Source of the DNA: Yokenella regensburgei ATCC 49455 | Lineage (GTDB): Bacteria > Pseudomonadota > Gammaproteobacteria > Enterobacterales > Enterobacteriaceae | Assembly: GCF_000735455.1 (NCBI RefSeq) | Contig: NZ_JMPS01000032.1 | Span: forward strand, 62,001-126,000 | Length of the DNA: 64,000 bases | Reading direction: 5' to 3' | Part shown: positions 9,057 to 17,085 of the stretch, one piece after another | How the letters are laid out: every line of letters starts with the position of its first letter | Position numbering within the stretch: position 1 is the first letter of the stretch | Notes under the pieces: model-generated | The model's input: the letters and a program-made list of their open reading frames with translations, nothing else | What the model was told of the DNA's origin: nothing | The model's database searches: none | Made by a program: the position numbers and the translations under genes

Positions 9057-10334
9057 ATGATGAATATGATTGAAACGCCATCTGTGCTTTCCAGTCCGCA
9101 GCGCCGCTGCCAGATGCTGTTGATGCTGTTGCTGTCAGGCAATGCACTCAGCCGGGGATCCATCAATCAGATTAATCAGGCTGATGATGAGGTCACTCTG
9201 GAGGATATTGCCGATACTGGCGAAGAGCTTCGCCGCTACCATCACCTCGCCATCACAACAACCGCTGACGGCGGCTACCGGATTGAAGGTACGCCTCTCG
9301 ACCAGCGCCTGTGCCTGCTGCACTGGCTGCGTCGCGCGCAGCGCCTTTGCCCGGCATTTATAAGCCACCAGTTTACCCCGACGCTCAAAACAATGCTTAA
9401 ACAGCAGGGGATCGCCCGTACGCTGTATGATGATACCAATCTTCATGCGCTGATTAACCGCTGCGCGCGGGGTTTGCAGCGCCAGTTTGAGTGTCGTGAC
9501 GTGCAGTTTCTGCGCCTCTATTTACCGTATTGTCTACTGCAGCACCACCAGGGCCAGACGCCCGACTTTAGTATTGCCCAGCAGCTGTGGACTCAGGCGC
9601 GCGGTGAGTATCAGATGGCAGCAGAAATTCTGCGTCACTGGCGGCGACGTATCGCTCAGCCACCGCACCATAATGAGCACTACTTCCTGGCGCTGTTGTT
9701 TATGATGCTACGCACACCGGACCCGGTACACGACGGGCACCAACACGACAGACGTCTGCAGCAGGCAATCTTCCGCCTGATTGCTCGCTTTCAACTGCTG
9801 GCAGGTCGTCGCTTCAGCGATGAGCAAAGCCTGCGTGACCAGCTTTACATCCATCTTTCGCAGGCGCTGAATCGCTGCATGTTCAACATCGGCATTGATA
9901 ACAGCCTGCCGGATGAAATTCTGCACCTCTACCCACGGCTGATGCGCACCACGTCACTTGCGTTACAGGATTTCGAAGCGGATTTCGGCATTCGTTTTCC
10001 GCCGGAGGAGTCGGCGCTGGTAGCGATAATTTTCGGCGCCGGGCTGATGCAGGAACGTGATTTGCAGGAAAAACAGGTGGTACTGCTGACGGGAGACAAC
10101 CCGCAGCTGGAGAGCGAAATTGAGCAGCAACTGCGCGAATTAACCCTGCTGCCGCTCAACATCAAATATCAGTCAGCAGAAAGCTTCCAGAAACAAGGTG
10201 TGGCAAAAGGCATAGCGCTTATCGTCACCCCTTATGCCATCGCTCTGCCGCTGTTTTCACCACCGCTCATCCACGCAGGTGAACCCCTGAGTGAGCATCA
10301 GCAGCAGCATATCTGTAAGATGCTGGAGTCCTAA
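9057..10334 (+). CDS. csiE: CsiE, stationary-phase-inducible PRD-domain protein
   Basis: 425 residues from the ATG at 9057 (E. coli CsiE has 426); two further in-frame ATGs follow at once (9060, 9066), and a frame starting at 8943 would add 38 residues with no similarity. An N-terminal helix-turn-helix-like region is followed by two PTS-regulation domains with conserved histidines, and a C-terminal region related to PTS IIB-like domains. It resembles BglG/LicT-type antiterminators and transcription activators, but its target is unknown. In E. coli it is induced by sigma-S and cAMP-CRP. Its 3' end overlaps the converging LacI-family gene by 4 bases. Confidence 0.92.
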   Translation: MMNMIETPSVLSSPQRRCQMLLMLLLSGNALSRGSINQINQADDEVTLEDIADTGEELRRYHHLAITTTADGGYRIEGTPLDQRLCLLHWLRRAQRLCPAFISHQFTPTLKTMLKQQGIARTLYDDTNLHALINRCARGLQRQFECRDVQFLRLYLPYCLLQHHQGQTPDFSIAQQLWTQARGEYQMAAEILRHWRRRIAQPPHHNEHYFLALLFMMLRTPDPVHDGHQHDRRLQQAIFRLIARFQLLAGRRFSDEQSLRDQLYIHLSQALNRCMFNIGIDNSLPDEILHLYPRLMRTTSLALQDFEADFGIRFPPEESALVAIIFGAGLMQERDLQEKQVVLLTGDNPQLESEIEQQLRELTLLPLNIKYQSAESFQKQGVAKGIALIVTPYAIALPLFSPPLIHAGEPLSEHQQQHICKMLES

Positions 10335-11395
10335 ACGGTTGCAGCCCTGAACTCAGGCTCCACCGTCTCAACCCTCTTCATTTCCGCAAGAGGTGCTGTG
10401 CTCTCTCTCATAATGACTTCATGCGCAAAAATCTTTGAATAGGCCGAGCCAGGATCCCCTTCTATTTTATTTACCAGCAGTTGCACCATCGTTTGGCCAA
10501 TCAGCGTGTTGGGTAAATTTACGGTACTTAACGCAGGGGAGCTGAACTTCGCCAGGGCCGTATTGCCGAAGCCAATAACGGAGATATCTGTTGGAACGGA
10601 TATCCCCATTTTTTTCGCCTCACGAACAACACCCAGCGCCGCCGTATCGCTCTGGCAAAAAATCGCCGTCGGCCGTTCGGGTAAGCCCATCAACGCAGAG
10701 AAAGCATTTTTCCCTGCCTCATAGGTGAGGTCACTATTAATGACAAAGCGATGATCGCATTCGAGCTGATAGCGTTGTAGTGCGCGTGTGTAACCATGCA
10801 ACAAATTACGCGTCGTTTGCCCCTGATCCTCACCTAAGATACAGGCAATCTGCGTATGCCCCAGGTGAAAGAAATACTCCACAACTTCAAAAGCAACCGC
10901 AAGGCTATCAACATGAAGTGATGGAACACGACAACTTAGTGAAAACTCATTTGCCATGACCATAGGGATAAGCTTCAACTCATCTACTTCATCAATTTTG
11001 CAAGGAGTAGTAAGACCTAAGAGCAACAGACCATCCACCTGTGTGGCTCGAGTTAAGTTAACGATATCTTCTACCGAACATTGTGGTTGCCCCACATTAT
11101 TGATTAGCACTTTAAAACCATGTTGCGCGGCGTTTATCTCTATTCCATCAATGGTTTCTTTGATTAAATGTAAAGAGAGACTTCCAATAACAACCAGTAT
11201 TATTTTAGGCTGTTCCGGATTTATAATCCTTTTAACTTTATGGGTTGTGTACCCAATAACGGTTATTGCTTTTTCAATTCTCTGCAGCGTCTTTACTGCA
11301 ACTTTTTCAGGGTGATTTAAGGCACGCGACACAGTCGCCACGGAGACACAGGCCTCAATAGCGATGTCCTTCATCGTTTTAGTACTTCCCTTCAT
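10331..11395 (-). CDS. LacI/PurR-family transcription regulator
   Basis: 354 residues from the ATG at 11395, which has a strong ribosome site (AAGAAGG); a GTG at 11422 overlapping the upstream stop would add nine residues. An N-terminal LacI helix-turn-helix (MKDIAIEACVSVATVSRALN) and hinge are followed by a periplasmic-binding-protein-like effector domain (VDGLLLLGLTT, VIGFGNTALAKF). The nearest types I can name are CytR/PurR-like. It directly follows a hypoxanthine phosphoribosyltransferase gene on the same strand, so purine-related control is a fair inference. Composition is more AT-rich than the core genes. Confidence 0.85.
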   Translation of the reverse strand: MKGSTKTMKDIAIEACVSVATVSRALNHPEKVAVKTLQRIEKAITVIGYTTHKVKRIINPEQPKIILVVIGSLSLHLIKETIDGIEINAAQHGFKVLINNVGQPQCSVEDIVNLTRATQVDGLLLLGLTTPCKIDEVDELKLIPMVMANEFSLSCRVPSLHVDSLAVAFEVVEYFFHLGHTQIACILGEDQGQTTRNLLHGYTRALQRYQLECDHRFVINSDLTYEAGKNAFSALMGLPERPTAIFCQSDTAALGVVREAKKMGISVPTDISVIGFGNTALAKFSSPALSTVNLPNTLIGQTMVQLLVNKIEGDPGSAYSKIFAHEVIMRESTAPLAEMKRVETVEPEFRAATV

Positions 11396-11418
11396 TACAA
11401 CCTTCTTTGAATTGATAC

Positions 11419-11952
11419 TCACTCTGCCATTATCACCTTACCAACATACGGTAAATGTCGGTGTTTTTGGGCATAATCCAGGCCATATCCCACGATAAAT
11501 TCATCTGGAATACTCAAGCCAATGTATTTCACCTCAACATTGATTACTCGCCGTGATGGTTTATTAAACAACGCACAAATTTCTAACGACCTTGGTCTTT
11601 TTTGCATCAAGTAGTCGCAGACCTGACTCAGGGTGATCCCCGTGTCTATAATATCTTCTACGATGAGTACGTGTTTATTCTGAATCTCTTCACTTAAATC
11701 TCTGATAATGTCGATTTTATGCGAGGAAGACATACCATCCCCATAACTCGAAACCGTCAAGAAATCGATGCTGTGCCCTACGCCAATTTGGCGAGAAAGA
11801 TCTGCCATAAAGATGAATGAGCCCCGCAACAATCCCAAAACCACTAAATTGTTGTCCTCGCCGCTATAATCCTTTTCAATCTGACGACCCAGTTCGATGA
11901 CGCGGTTACGGATCATGGATTCCGGGATTAATTTTTCCACCGTATATTTCAT
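11419..11952 (-). CDS. Hypoxanthine phosphoribosyltransferase, probable second copy
   Basis: 177 residues from the ATG at 11952 (MKYTVEKLIPES). It aligns along its whole length with E. coli Hpt, at roughly 55-60% identity by eye. The PRPP-binding loop VLIVEDIIDTG and the GLLRGSFIFMADL and SIPDEFIVGYGLDY segments are intact. The enzyme makes IMP (and GMP) from hypoxanthine (guanine) and PRPP. The normal enterobacterial hpt is at another locus (near can/yadG), and this diverged copy sits with a LacI regulator in an AT-rich insert, so it is probably an acquired paralogue. Its stop overlaps a GTG of the regulator gene. Confidence 0.85.
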   Translation of the reverse strand: MKYTVEKLIPESMIRNRVIELGRQIEKDYSGEDNNLVVLGLLRGSFIFMADLSRQIGVGHSIDFLTVSSYGDGMSSSHKIDIIRDLSEEIQNKHVLIVEDIIDTGITLSQVCDYLMQKRPRSLEICALFNKPSRRVINVEVKYIGLSIPDEFIVGYGLDYAQKHRHLPYVGKVIMAE

Positions 11953-12833
11953 ATTTTTGAGACAACCTACCGACAAGTTAATGTAAACATTTAAATCATT
12001 ACAACTTCGCTTATTTCTGTGCATTACTTTGCACTGAGTCACAAAATTGATTCAGGTAATAGCTTATCTTGTTCCACTATACTTGTCAGAGTCACATCAA
12101 TTCCTCAATTGTATAAAATAAAACAAATCGTTCTGCTAAAAATGAGGTTTCATCCCACCATTACGACCATTGACTAAAAATAAACATGTTAATCACTATC
12201 TAAAAATACATATATTTTTAATGAAATATGAGCTTTCGTCATACGGATGATGTAGTCACTAATCAGAGATAGTCTTACCCACTCACAATGAATGGACGGA
12301 GGTCTAATCTCTTAGTGTTATTGACTAAGAATTATTCTCACCTTACACCTTAAAAGCAGTTGATAATTTCACTTACCAACCTGGCTATCCTTCTTAATTA
12401 CATTACTTTCATAACCCAACACAATGATTATTTGCAAACATACTGCCACTTTAAAAAACAATCAGTTACTGAGACTTTATTTATTAATTAAAAAAAGAAC
12501 CAATTCAAACATGCAAAGAACGTTATTCTTGAATAGTCATTTATTGTGTTATTTTGAACATAATTATATCTGGAATAACCAAAAAAAATGGTTAGACTTC
12601 CCCAGCGTAGTAAAGCACACACTATATACACATCTTCTAATATACCCCATGAAACACATATTAAATTTACAACTTTACAAGGAAGGGACTCCTTCCTCAT
12701 AACCCCCTGATAGCGTGTTTGCCAGGATGAACTACGGCACATAGTTCCTTCATACCAATGATTGTTGGTGGGCACCTATTTTGACAGAGTAATTACGCAA
12801 GTTGTGGAAGCGTAAGGAAATAAGGATTGTATT
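11953..12833 (+). other. AT-rich intergenic stretch without a convincing gene
   Basis: About 880 bases of strongly AT-rich DNA. Two overlapping frames of 92 and 95 codons on opposite strands (12424-12702, 12488-12775) have no recognisable protein features, ribosome sites or sensible composition, and are not called. It contains a small hairpin GGAAGG-GACT-CCTTCC at 12681-12696 and an imperfect inverted pair at 12257-12270 and 12307-12317. It should hold the promoters of the hpt-like gene and of the IprA-like gene; I could not identify them with confidence. Confidence 0.6.
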
Positions 12834-13433
12834 ATGCCCGAGAAAAATGAAGCCATAACTATTATTGGCGAGGCAATTAAGGATTGTGGGTCATCATGTC
12901 TGATTTACCGAAAGAAAAGACAGCGTTTTGATGTTGAGAGCCATCAGCAGATATTTTACCTGATTCAGGGAAGTGTCAATGTTTACAGAAAGTCTGATGA
13001 CGTCTTAACCAACACAGTCACTGGCCCAGCAATTCTTGGATTGCTGCAGATGAAGATGAAAGAAAAAACTCACTATTTCAGATGCGATACGGATTGCGAA
13101 ATGTGGAGTTTATCAATACATGACACCAATGCTATATTTAATGAAAAAGATCTATGGGGCTATGCCTTTGATTTGCTGACTCATTCAATATACCAATGGT
13201 ATCGCCGATCCAACATGATCGAACAAAAAGATGTATATAGTATCGTTGTTCAGCACTTGAAATATATTTGGGAAATGAGCACTGAGTCGAGGACCCAGAC
13301 ATCAATTTACTCGTTCATTCTGCGTCGAAGCCATATCTCCCGTAGTTCAATTCATAAGGCTATTTGCGTTTTAAAAGAGGAAGGCGTTGTCAAAGTAAAC
13401 CGTGGGAAATTACTGGAACTTTCAATCAAATGA
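12834..13433 (+). CDS. IprA/YaiV-like winged-helix regulator
   Basis: 199 residues. The N-terminal half looks like a degenerate cyclic-nucleotide-binding-type barrel (IFYLIQGSVNVYRKSDD). The C-terminus is a winged helix (RSHISRSSIHKAICVLKEEG, then VNRGKLLEL) that matches the E. coli YaiV/IprA family pattern (ISRS...NKGKL). IprA affects oxidative-stress and salt-stress responses in Salmonella. This copy is embedded in AT-rich DNA, has no close partner gene and is codon-biased towards A/T, so horizontal acquisition is likely. The target is unknown. Confidence 0.75.
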   Translation: MPEKNEAITIIGEAIKDCGSSCLIYRKKRQRFDVESHQQIFYLIQGSVNVYRKSDDVLTNTVTGPAILGLLQMKMKEKTHYFRCDTDCEMWSLSIHDTNAIFNEKDLWGYAFDLLTHSIYQWYRRSNMIEQKDVYSIVVQHLKYIWEMSTESRTQTSIYSFILRRSHISRSSIHKAICVLKEEGVVKVNRGKLLELSIK

Positions 13434-13510
13434 TTTTTCACAAACGATGGAAAATGATTAGCGCAGAGGATGCTATGCACGGATAAGAGCCATGCATAGC
13501 ATCGGGATGA

Positions 13511-14647
13511 CTAGACTGCCGCCACTTTCGGGCGGACAAACAGTGCCGGAACGGCCACCAGCGCCATCACCAGGAACACGCCCTGATGTAAATGCTGGTA
13601 GAGGAACCCGGCGAAAACCGTCATCACGGCAATACTCCCCCCCATCGCCACCGCGGAGTACACCGCCTGCAGGCGAATGACTTCCCGGCTCTGGCGCGCC
13701 GATATGTAGCGCATCGCCGCCAGATGGCAGACGGTGAAAGTACCGCAGTGGAGGATTTGCACCACAATCAGCCACGGCAGTTCGGTGGTCCAGCCCATGA
13801 GTCCCCAGCGCACAATGCCGCAAACGGCGGAGAGCAGCAGCAGGTCGCTGGCGCTGAAGCGACGGAACACTTTCTTGCTAAGCGCGAAGATAACCACTTC
13901 CGCCACCACGCCCAGCGACCACAAATAACCCACCGCCGAGGCCGAGTAGCCCGCCTCCTGCCAGTAAATCGCGCTGAAGCCATAGTAGGCCGCGTGTGCG
14001 CCCTGCAGTAAACATACACAAGCGAGGAAACGCCCATTCTGGGTTATCAGCAACCGCCAGTCGGGGCCGGCCCCCTCTTCGTGATGATGACTTTCACCCT
14101 GCGGCGCCACCGACGGACGCAGCAGCATGCCGAGCAGCATCGATACCAGACCAATGCTGAGCAGCGCCAGAATCGCCCGGTAATCGAACATGCTCACCAG
14201 TTTTCCGGTCAGCGCTGAACCAATCACGAAGGCGACGGATCCCCATAGCCGTACCCGGCCATAGTCCATGGTGATTTGCTTTTGCCAGGTATTTGCCAGC
14301 GCATCGGTGAGTGGTACCAGCGGTGAGAAGAAGAGGTTGAAACCGACCATCACCACCATCAGCCACGCGACCTGGGTTCCCGCCCAGAAAGCGAGGGCAA
14401 ACAGCAGCGTCAACAGAGCAAGAACCCGCAGGGCGGTAATCAGACGTGAAGGGGAGCTGACCCGAGGGGCAATCAGCAGGCTTCCCAGAAAACGGGCGAC
14501 CAGTCCGGCACCAAGCAGCACGCCGATAGTCTCCGGGGTCAAACCAGTTCCGGCAAGCCAGACGCTCCAGAACGGTAGAAAAACGCCATAGCAAAAAAAG
14601 TAGGTGAAGTAACTAAGCGCCAGCCAGCGCGTGGAGTGCAAGACCAT
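13511..14647 (-). CDS. hcaT: HcaT, putative 3-phenylpropionate transporter (MFS)
   Basis: 378 residues with about 12 membrane segments, one residue shorter than E. coli HcaT. The N-terminus MVLHSTRWLALSYFTYFFCY and the conserved RVRLWGSVAFV loop are typical of the LacY/HcaT-like major facilitator family. The presumed role is proton-coupled uptake of 3-phenylpropionate. In E. coli it adjoins hcaR and the hcaEFCBD dioxygenase genes; none of these is present here, so the true substrate in this organism is uncertain. Confidence 0.88.
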   Translation of the reverse strand: MVLHSTRWLALSYFTYFFCYGVFLPFWSVWLAGTGLTPETIGVLLGAGLVARFLGSLLIAPRVSSPSRLITALRVLALLTLLFALAFWAGTQVAWLMVVMVGFNLFFSPLVPLTDALANTWQKQITMDYGRVRLWGSVAFVIGSALTGKLVSMFDYRAILALLSIGLVSMLLGMLLRPSVAPQGESHHHEEGAGPDWRLLITQNGRFLACVCLLQGAHAAYYGFSAIYWQEAGYSASAVGYLWSLGVVAEVVIFALSKKVFRRFSASDLLLLSAVCGIVRWGLMGWTTELPWLIVVQILHCGTFTVCHLAAMRYISARQSREVIRLQAVYSAVAMGGSIAVMTVFAGFLYQHLHQGVFLVMALVAVPALFVRPKVAAV

Positions 14648-14728
14648 GATTCCCTCCCAGATGGTGGCGATAGTCTGGCGATAAACACTGGCGGGCGCAA
14701 GATGCTGATTAACACTGGATTAACACGA

Positions 14729-15568
14729 TTATGCTGCTGAAGTAGCCATTATCGTCATCGCAAAGCGGGCCGACTCGCCCTTTTGCAGCATCAACAAACC
14801 CGGCTGACCCGGCTGACGGTGGGCGTTAACCGGGTGGCTCTGCGGCTCGAGGCACAGGAAGGGTTGACCCGACATTCTGAACAGCATCAGCCACGGAGTT
14901 TGCGCGAGAAGCGTGATACACATCACATCATCCAGCAGGCGAGCCTGTCCGTTCCAGCCGGAATAACAGACGTTAAGCCATTCATCACATCCCGCCTGTG
15001 GCTGGCTGAAATCGGCCGCAGGCGGCAGTATCGGCTGCCATTCGCGAGGAAGATGATCCTCCCCTTCCGGCCAGTAACCGCTGGCGCTGAACTGCGCCCG
15101 GGTGCCCGATGAAAACGGAAACCACGGATGAAAACCTAACCCATAGAGCATCGGGCGTTCACCCCGGTGAGTGAGGTGCAGTTCGGCCTGCAAGGCGTTT
15201 TCAGTCAGCGTGTAGCGAAGCCTGGCCTGATAATCAAAGCCACAGTCGTGCTGGCTTTCAAGCTGCAGCTCACAGCCACCGGCGCTCTGGGCCACCACCT
15301 GCCAACGCTTTAACCAGCCATCACCATGCAGGAAAAACTGTGCGTCAGCCGGGTTTTGCGGCAAAATGACTTCCCGCCCCTGTAGCCAGAAACGGTTCTC
15401 GGCCACCCGGTTTGCCAACGGCAGCATGGGGAACAGCGCACCCGGCTCGGCGGCCTCGTACAATACCGGACGCTGGAAGGTACGGGAGAACAGGCTCAGT
15501 ACCCTGCCCCCCTGCGGATCAACGCGCATCTGCAGATGCGCGTTTTCTAGTGTAATAATCTCGCTCAT
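14729..15568 (-). CDS. yphB: Aldose 1-epimerase (mutarotase) family protein, YphB-like
   Basis: 279 residues of the galactose-mutarotase fold. Features shared with E. coli YphB are LHGDGWLKRWQ, GFHPWFPF, SASGYW, GWNGQARL and CLEPQSHP. The family interconverts alpha and beta anomers of aldoses; the catalytic His and Glu equivalents appear to be within HGDGW, FHPWF and LEPQSHP. The start codon shares one base with the stop of the upstream sugar porter (TGATG), so the two are translationally coupled. It is the last gene of the yphG-porter-mutarotase operon. The exact sugar is unknown. Confidence 0.82.
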   Translation of the reverse strand: MSEIITLENAHLQMRVDPQGGRVLSLFSRTFQRPVLYEAAEPGALFPMLPLANRVAENRFWLQGREVILPQNPADAQFFLHGDGWLKRWQVVAQSAGGCELQLESQHDCGFDYQARLRYTLTENALQAELHLTHRGERPMLYGLGFHPWFPFSSGTRAQFSASGYWPEGEDHLPREWQPILPPAADFSQPQAGCDEWLNVCYSGWNGQARLLDDVMCITLLAQTPWLMLFRMSGQPFLCLEPQSHPVNAHRQPGQPGLLMLQKGESARFAMTIMATSAA

Positions 15569-17007
15569 CAGCGCAGTGATTCCCGGTTCACGCCAGAGGT
15601 GGGTTTCTGATGCAGCCTGGCCAGGCGGGCTTCCAGCGCCTCGAGGGTGACGCCTTTGGTCTCAGGAACATGACGCAGGATGTACAGATAACCCATCGCG
15701 CAGATAACGCCGTACAGCAGGAAGCTCCCGGCCGCCCCAAGACTCGCGTTCAGCAGCGGGAAGCTGTATGTCAGCAGGAAACAGGCCACCCACAGCGCCA
15801 GCGTACCGAGCGACATCGCCAGACCCCGCACGCGGGTCGGGAAAATCTCTGACAGCAGCACCCAGGTTACCGGCGCCAGCGTCAGGGCGTAAATGGCAAT
15901 CGCCGCCAGTACCAGAACCAGCACCGGCCAGCCCATCACGCCCATCGCATACGCACCCGCTATCAGCACATAAATGAGGGTAAGGCCAGACGCGCCCAGC
16001 AGCATCAGCTTGCGGCGGCCGATCTTATCCACCAGCGGCAGCGCGGCAATGGTGAAGACCAGATTGATGATCCCGGTTGCCACAATCGACTTAAGCGTGC
16101 CGTTAATGTCAAACCCGGCAGAGGCGAAAATCTCCTGCGCATAGTTGAAAATAACGTTGATCCCGCACCACTGCTGGAACACCGCCAGCACCATACCGAT
16201 GATAACAATCGGCTTAATCTGCGGCTGCAACAGCGTGGAATACGCAACCTTGTGATTATCCTGCTGCAGCGTCTGTCCTATCTCCTGCAACGTCTGCGCG
16301 GCATAGGCTTTTGAACCAATACGCTCCAGCATAGCTCTGGCTCGTTCTGGTTTCCCGGCCTTCATCAGCCAGCGCGGTGATTCCGGCACAAAAAACATCA
16401 GCACCAGGAATGCCAGCGCCGGAACCAGCTCGGCACCGAACATCCAGCGCCAGCCTACCTGGCCGTTCCAGGTTTCCACCAGCATCTGCTGAGTTGCGCC
16501 ACCCGGCACCGGATCGGCAATCATCAGATTCACCAGCTGCGCCGCCAGTACACCAATCACGATGGTCAACTGGTTAACGGCGACAAAACGTCCGCGCTTT
16601 TCCGCCGGGCTGACTTCTGCGATGTACAACGGGCTGAGGGCTGAGGCAAGACCGATCCCAACGCCGCCGACGATGCGGTAGATAATGAACATGTCGAAAT
16701 TGCTGGCAAGGGCGGTGCCAAGCGCCGAGGCGCTGAATAAAATTGCCGAGAAAATAAGCGGCAGGCGACGTCCCAGTTTATCGGCGCACCAGCCGGAAAT
16801 CAGCGCGCCGAACACGCATCCGGCCAGCGCCGAGCTCATCGCCCAACCTGACTGCGCCGGGTCGGTAATCGAGAACCAGGCTTCATAAAACGGTTTTGCC
16901 CCACCAATCACGACCCAGTCGTAACCAAACAGTAATCCACCGCAGGCGGCGACCAGACAAATCGTCCAGACGTAGCCCATATTGAGTTGTGTCTGCGCAT
17001 TGTTCAT
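15568..17007 (-). CDS. MFS sugar:proton symporter of the sugar porter family
   Basis: 479 residues with 12 predicted membrane helices and the sugar-porter signatures: GGLLFGYDWVVIGG in helix 1, DKLGRR after helix 2, PESPRWL after helix 6, QQWCGINVIFNYA in helix 7, and PETKG at the C-terminus. It probably imports a monosaccharide such as a pentose or hexose (relatives include XylE, GalP and AraE). It is 78 bases downstream of yphG with a GAGGAAC ribosome site and overlaps the mutarotase gene. E. coli has no such porter in its yph locus. Confidence 0.9.
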   Translation of the reverse strand: MNNAQTQLNMGYVWTICLVAACGGLLFGYDWVVIGGAKPFYEAWFSITDPAQSGWAMSSALAGCVFGALISGWCADKLGRRLPLIFSAILFSASALGTALASNFDMFIIYRIVGGVGIGLASALSPLYIAEVSPAEKRGRFVAVNQLTIVIGVLAAQLVNLMIADPVPGGATQQMLVETWNGQVGWRWMFGAELVPALAFLVLMFFVPESPRWLMKAGKPERARAMLERIGSKAYAAQTLQEIGQTLQQDNHKVAYSTLLQPQIKPIVIIGMVLAVFQQWCGINVIFNYAQEIFASAGFDINGTLKSIVATGIINLVFTIAALPLVDKIGRRKLMLLGASGLTLIYVLIAGAYAMGVMGWPVLVLVLAAIAIYALTLAPVTWVLLSEIFPTRVRGLAMSLGTLALWVACFLLTYSFPLLNASLGAAGSFLLYGVICAMGYLYILRHVPETKGVTLEALEARLARLHQKPTSGVNRESLR

Positions 17008-17085
17008 AGATGTTCCTCTTATTTTATAGGGAAACGCAGGTAACAGAGGGTGGTGGGCGAGAACCGGCCTCGCCCACGTGATGAG

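Noticed and set aside
12424-12775. Overlapping frames of 92 and 95 codons on opposite strands in the AT-rich gap
   Set aside because: No recognisable domain, ribosome site or coding bias; AT-rich DNA gives such frames by chance.
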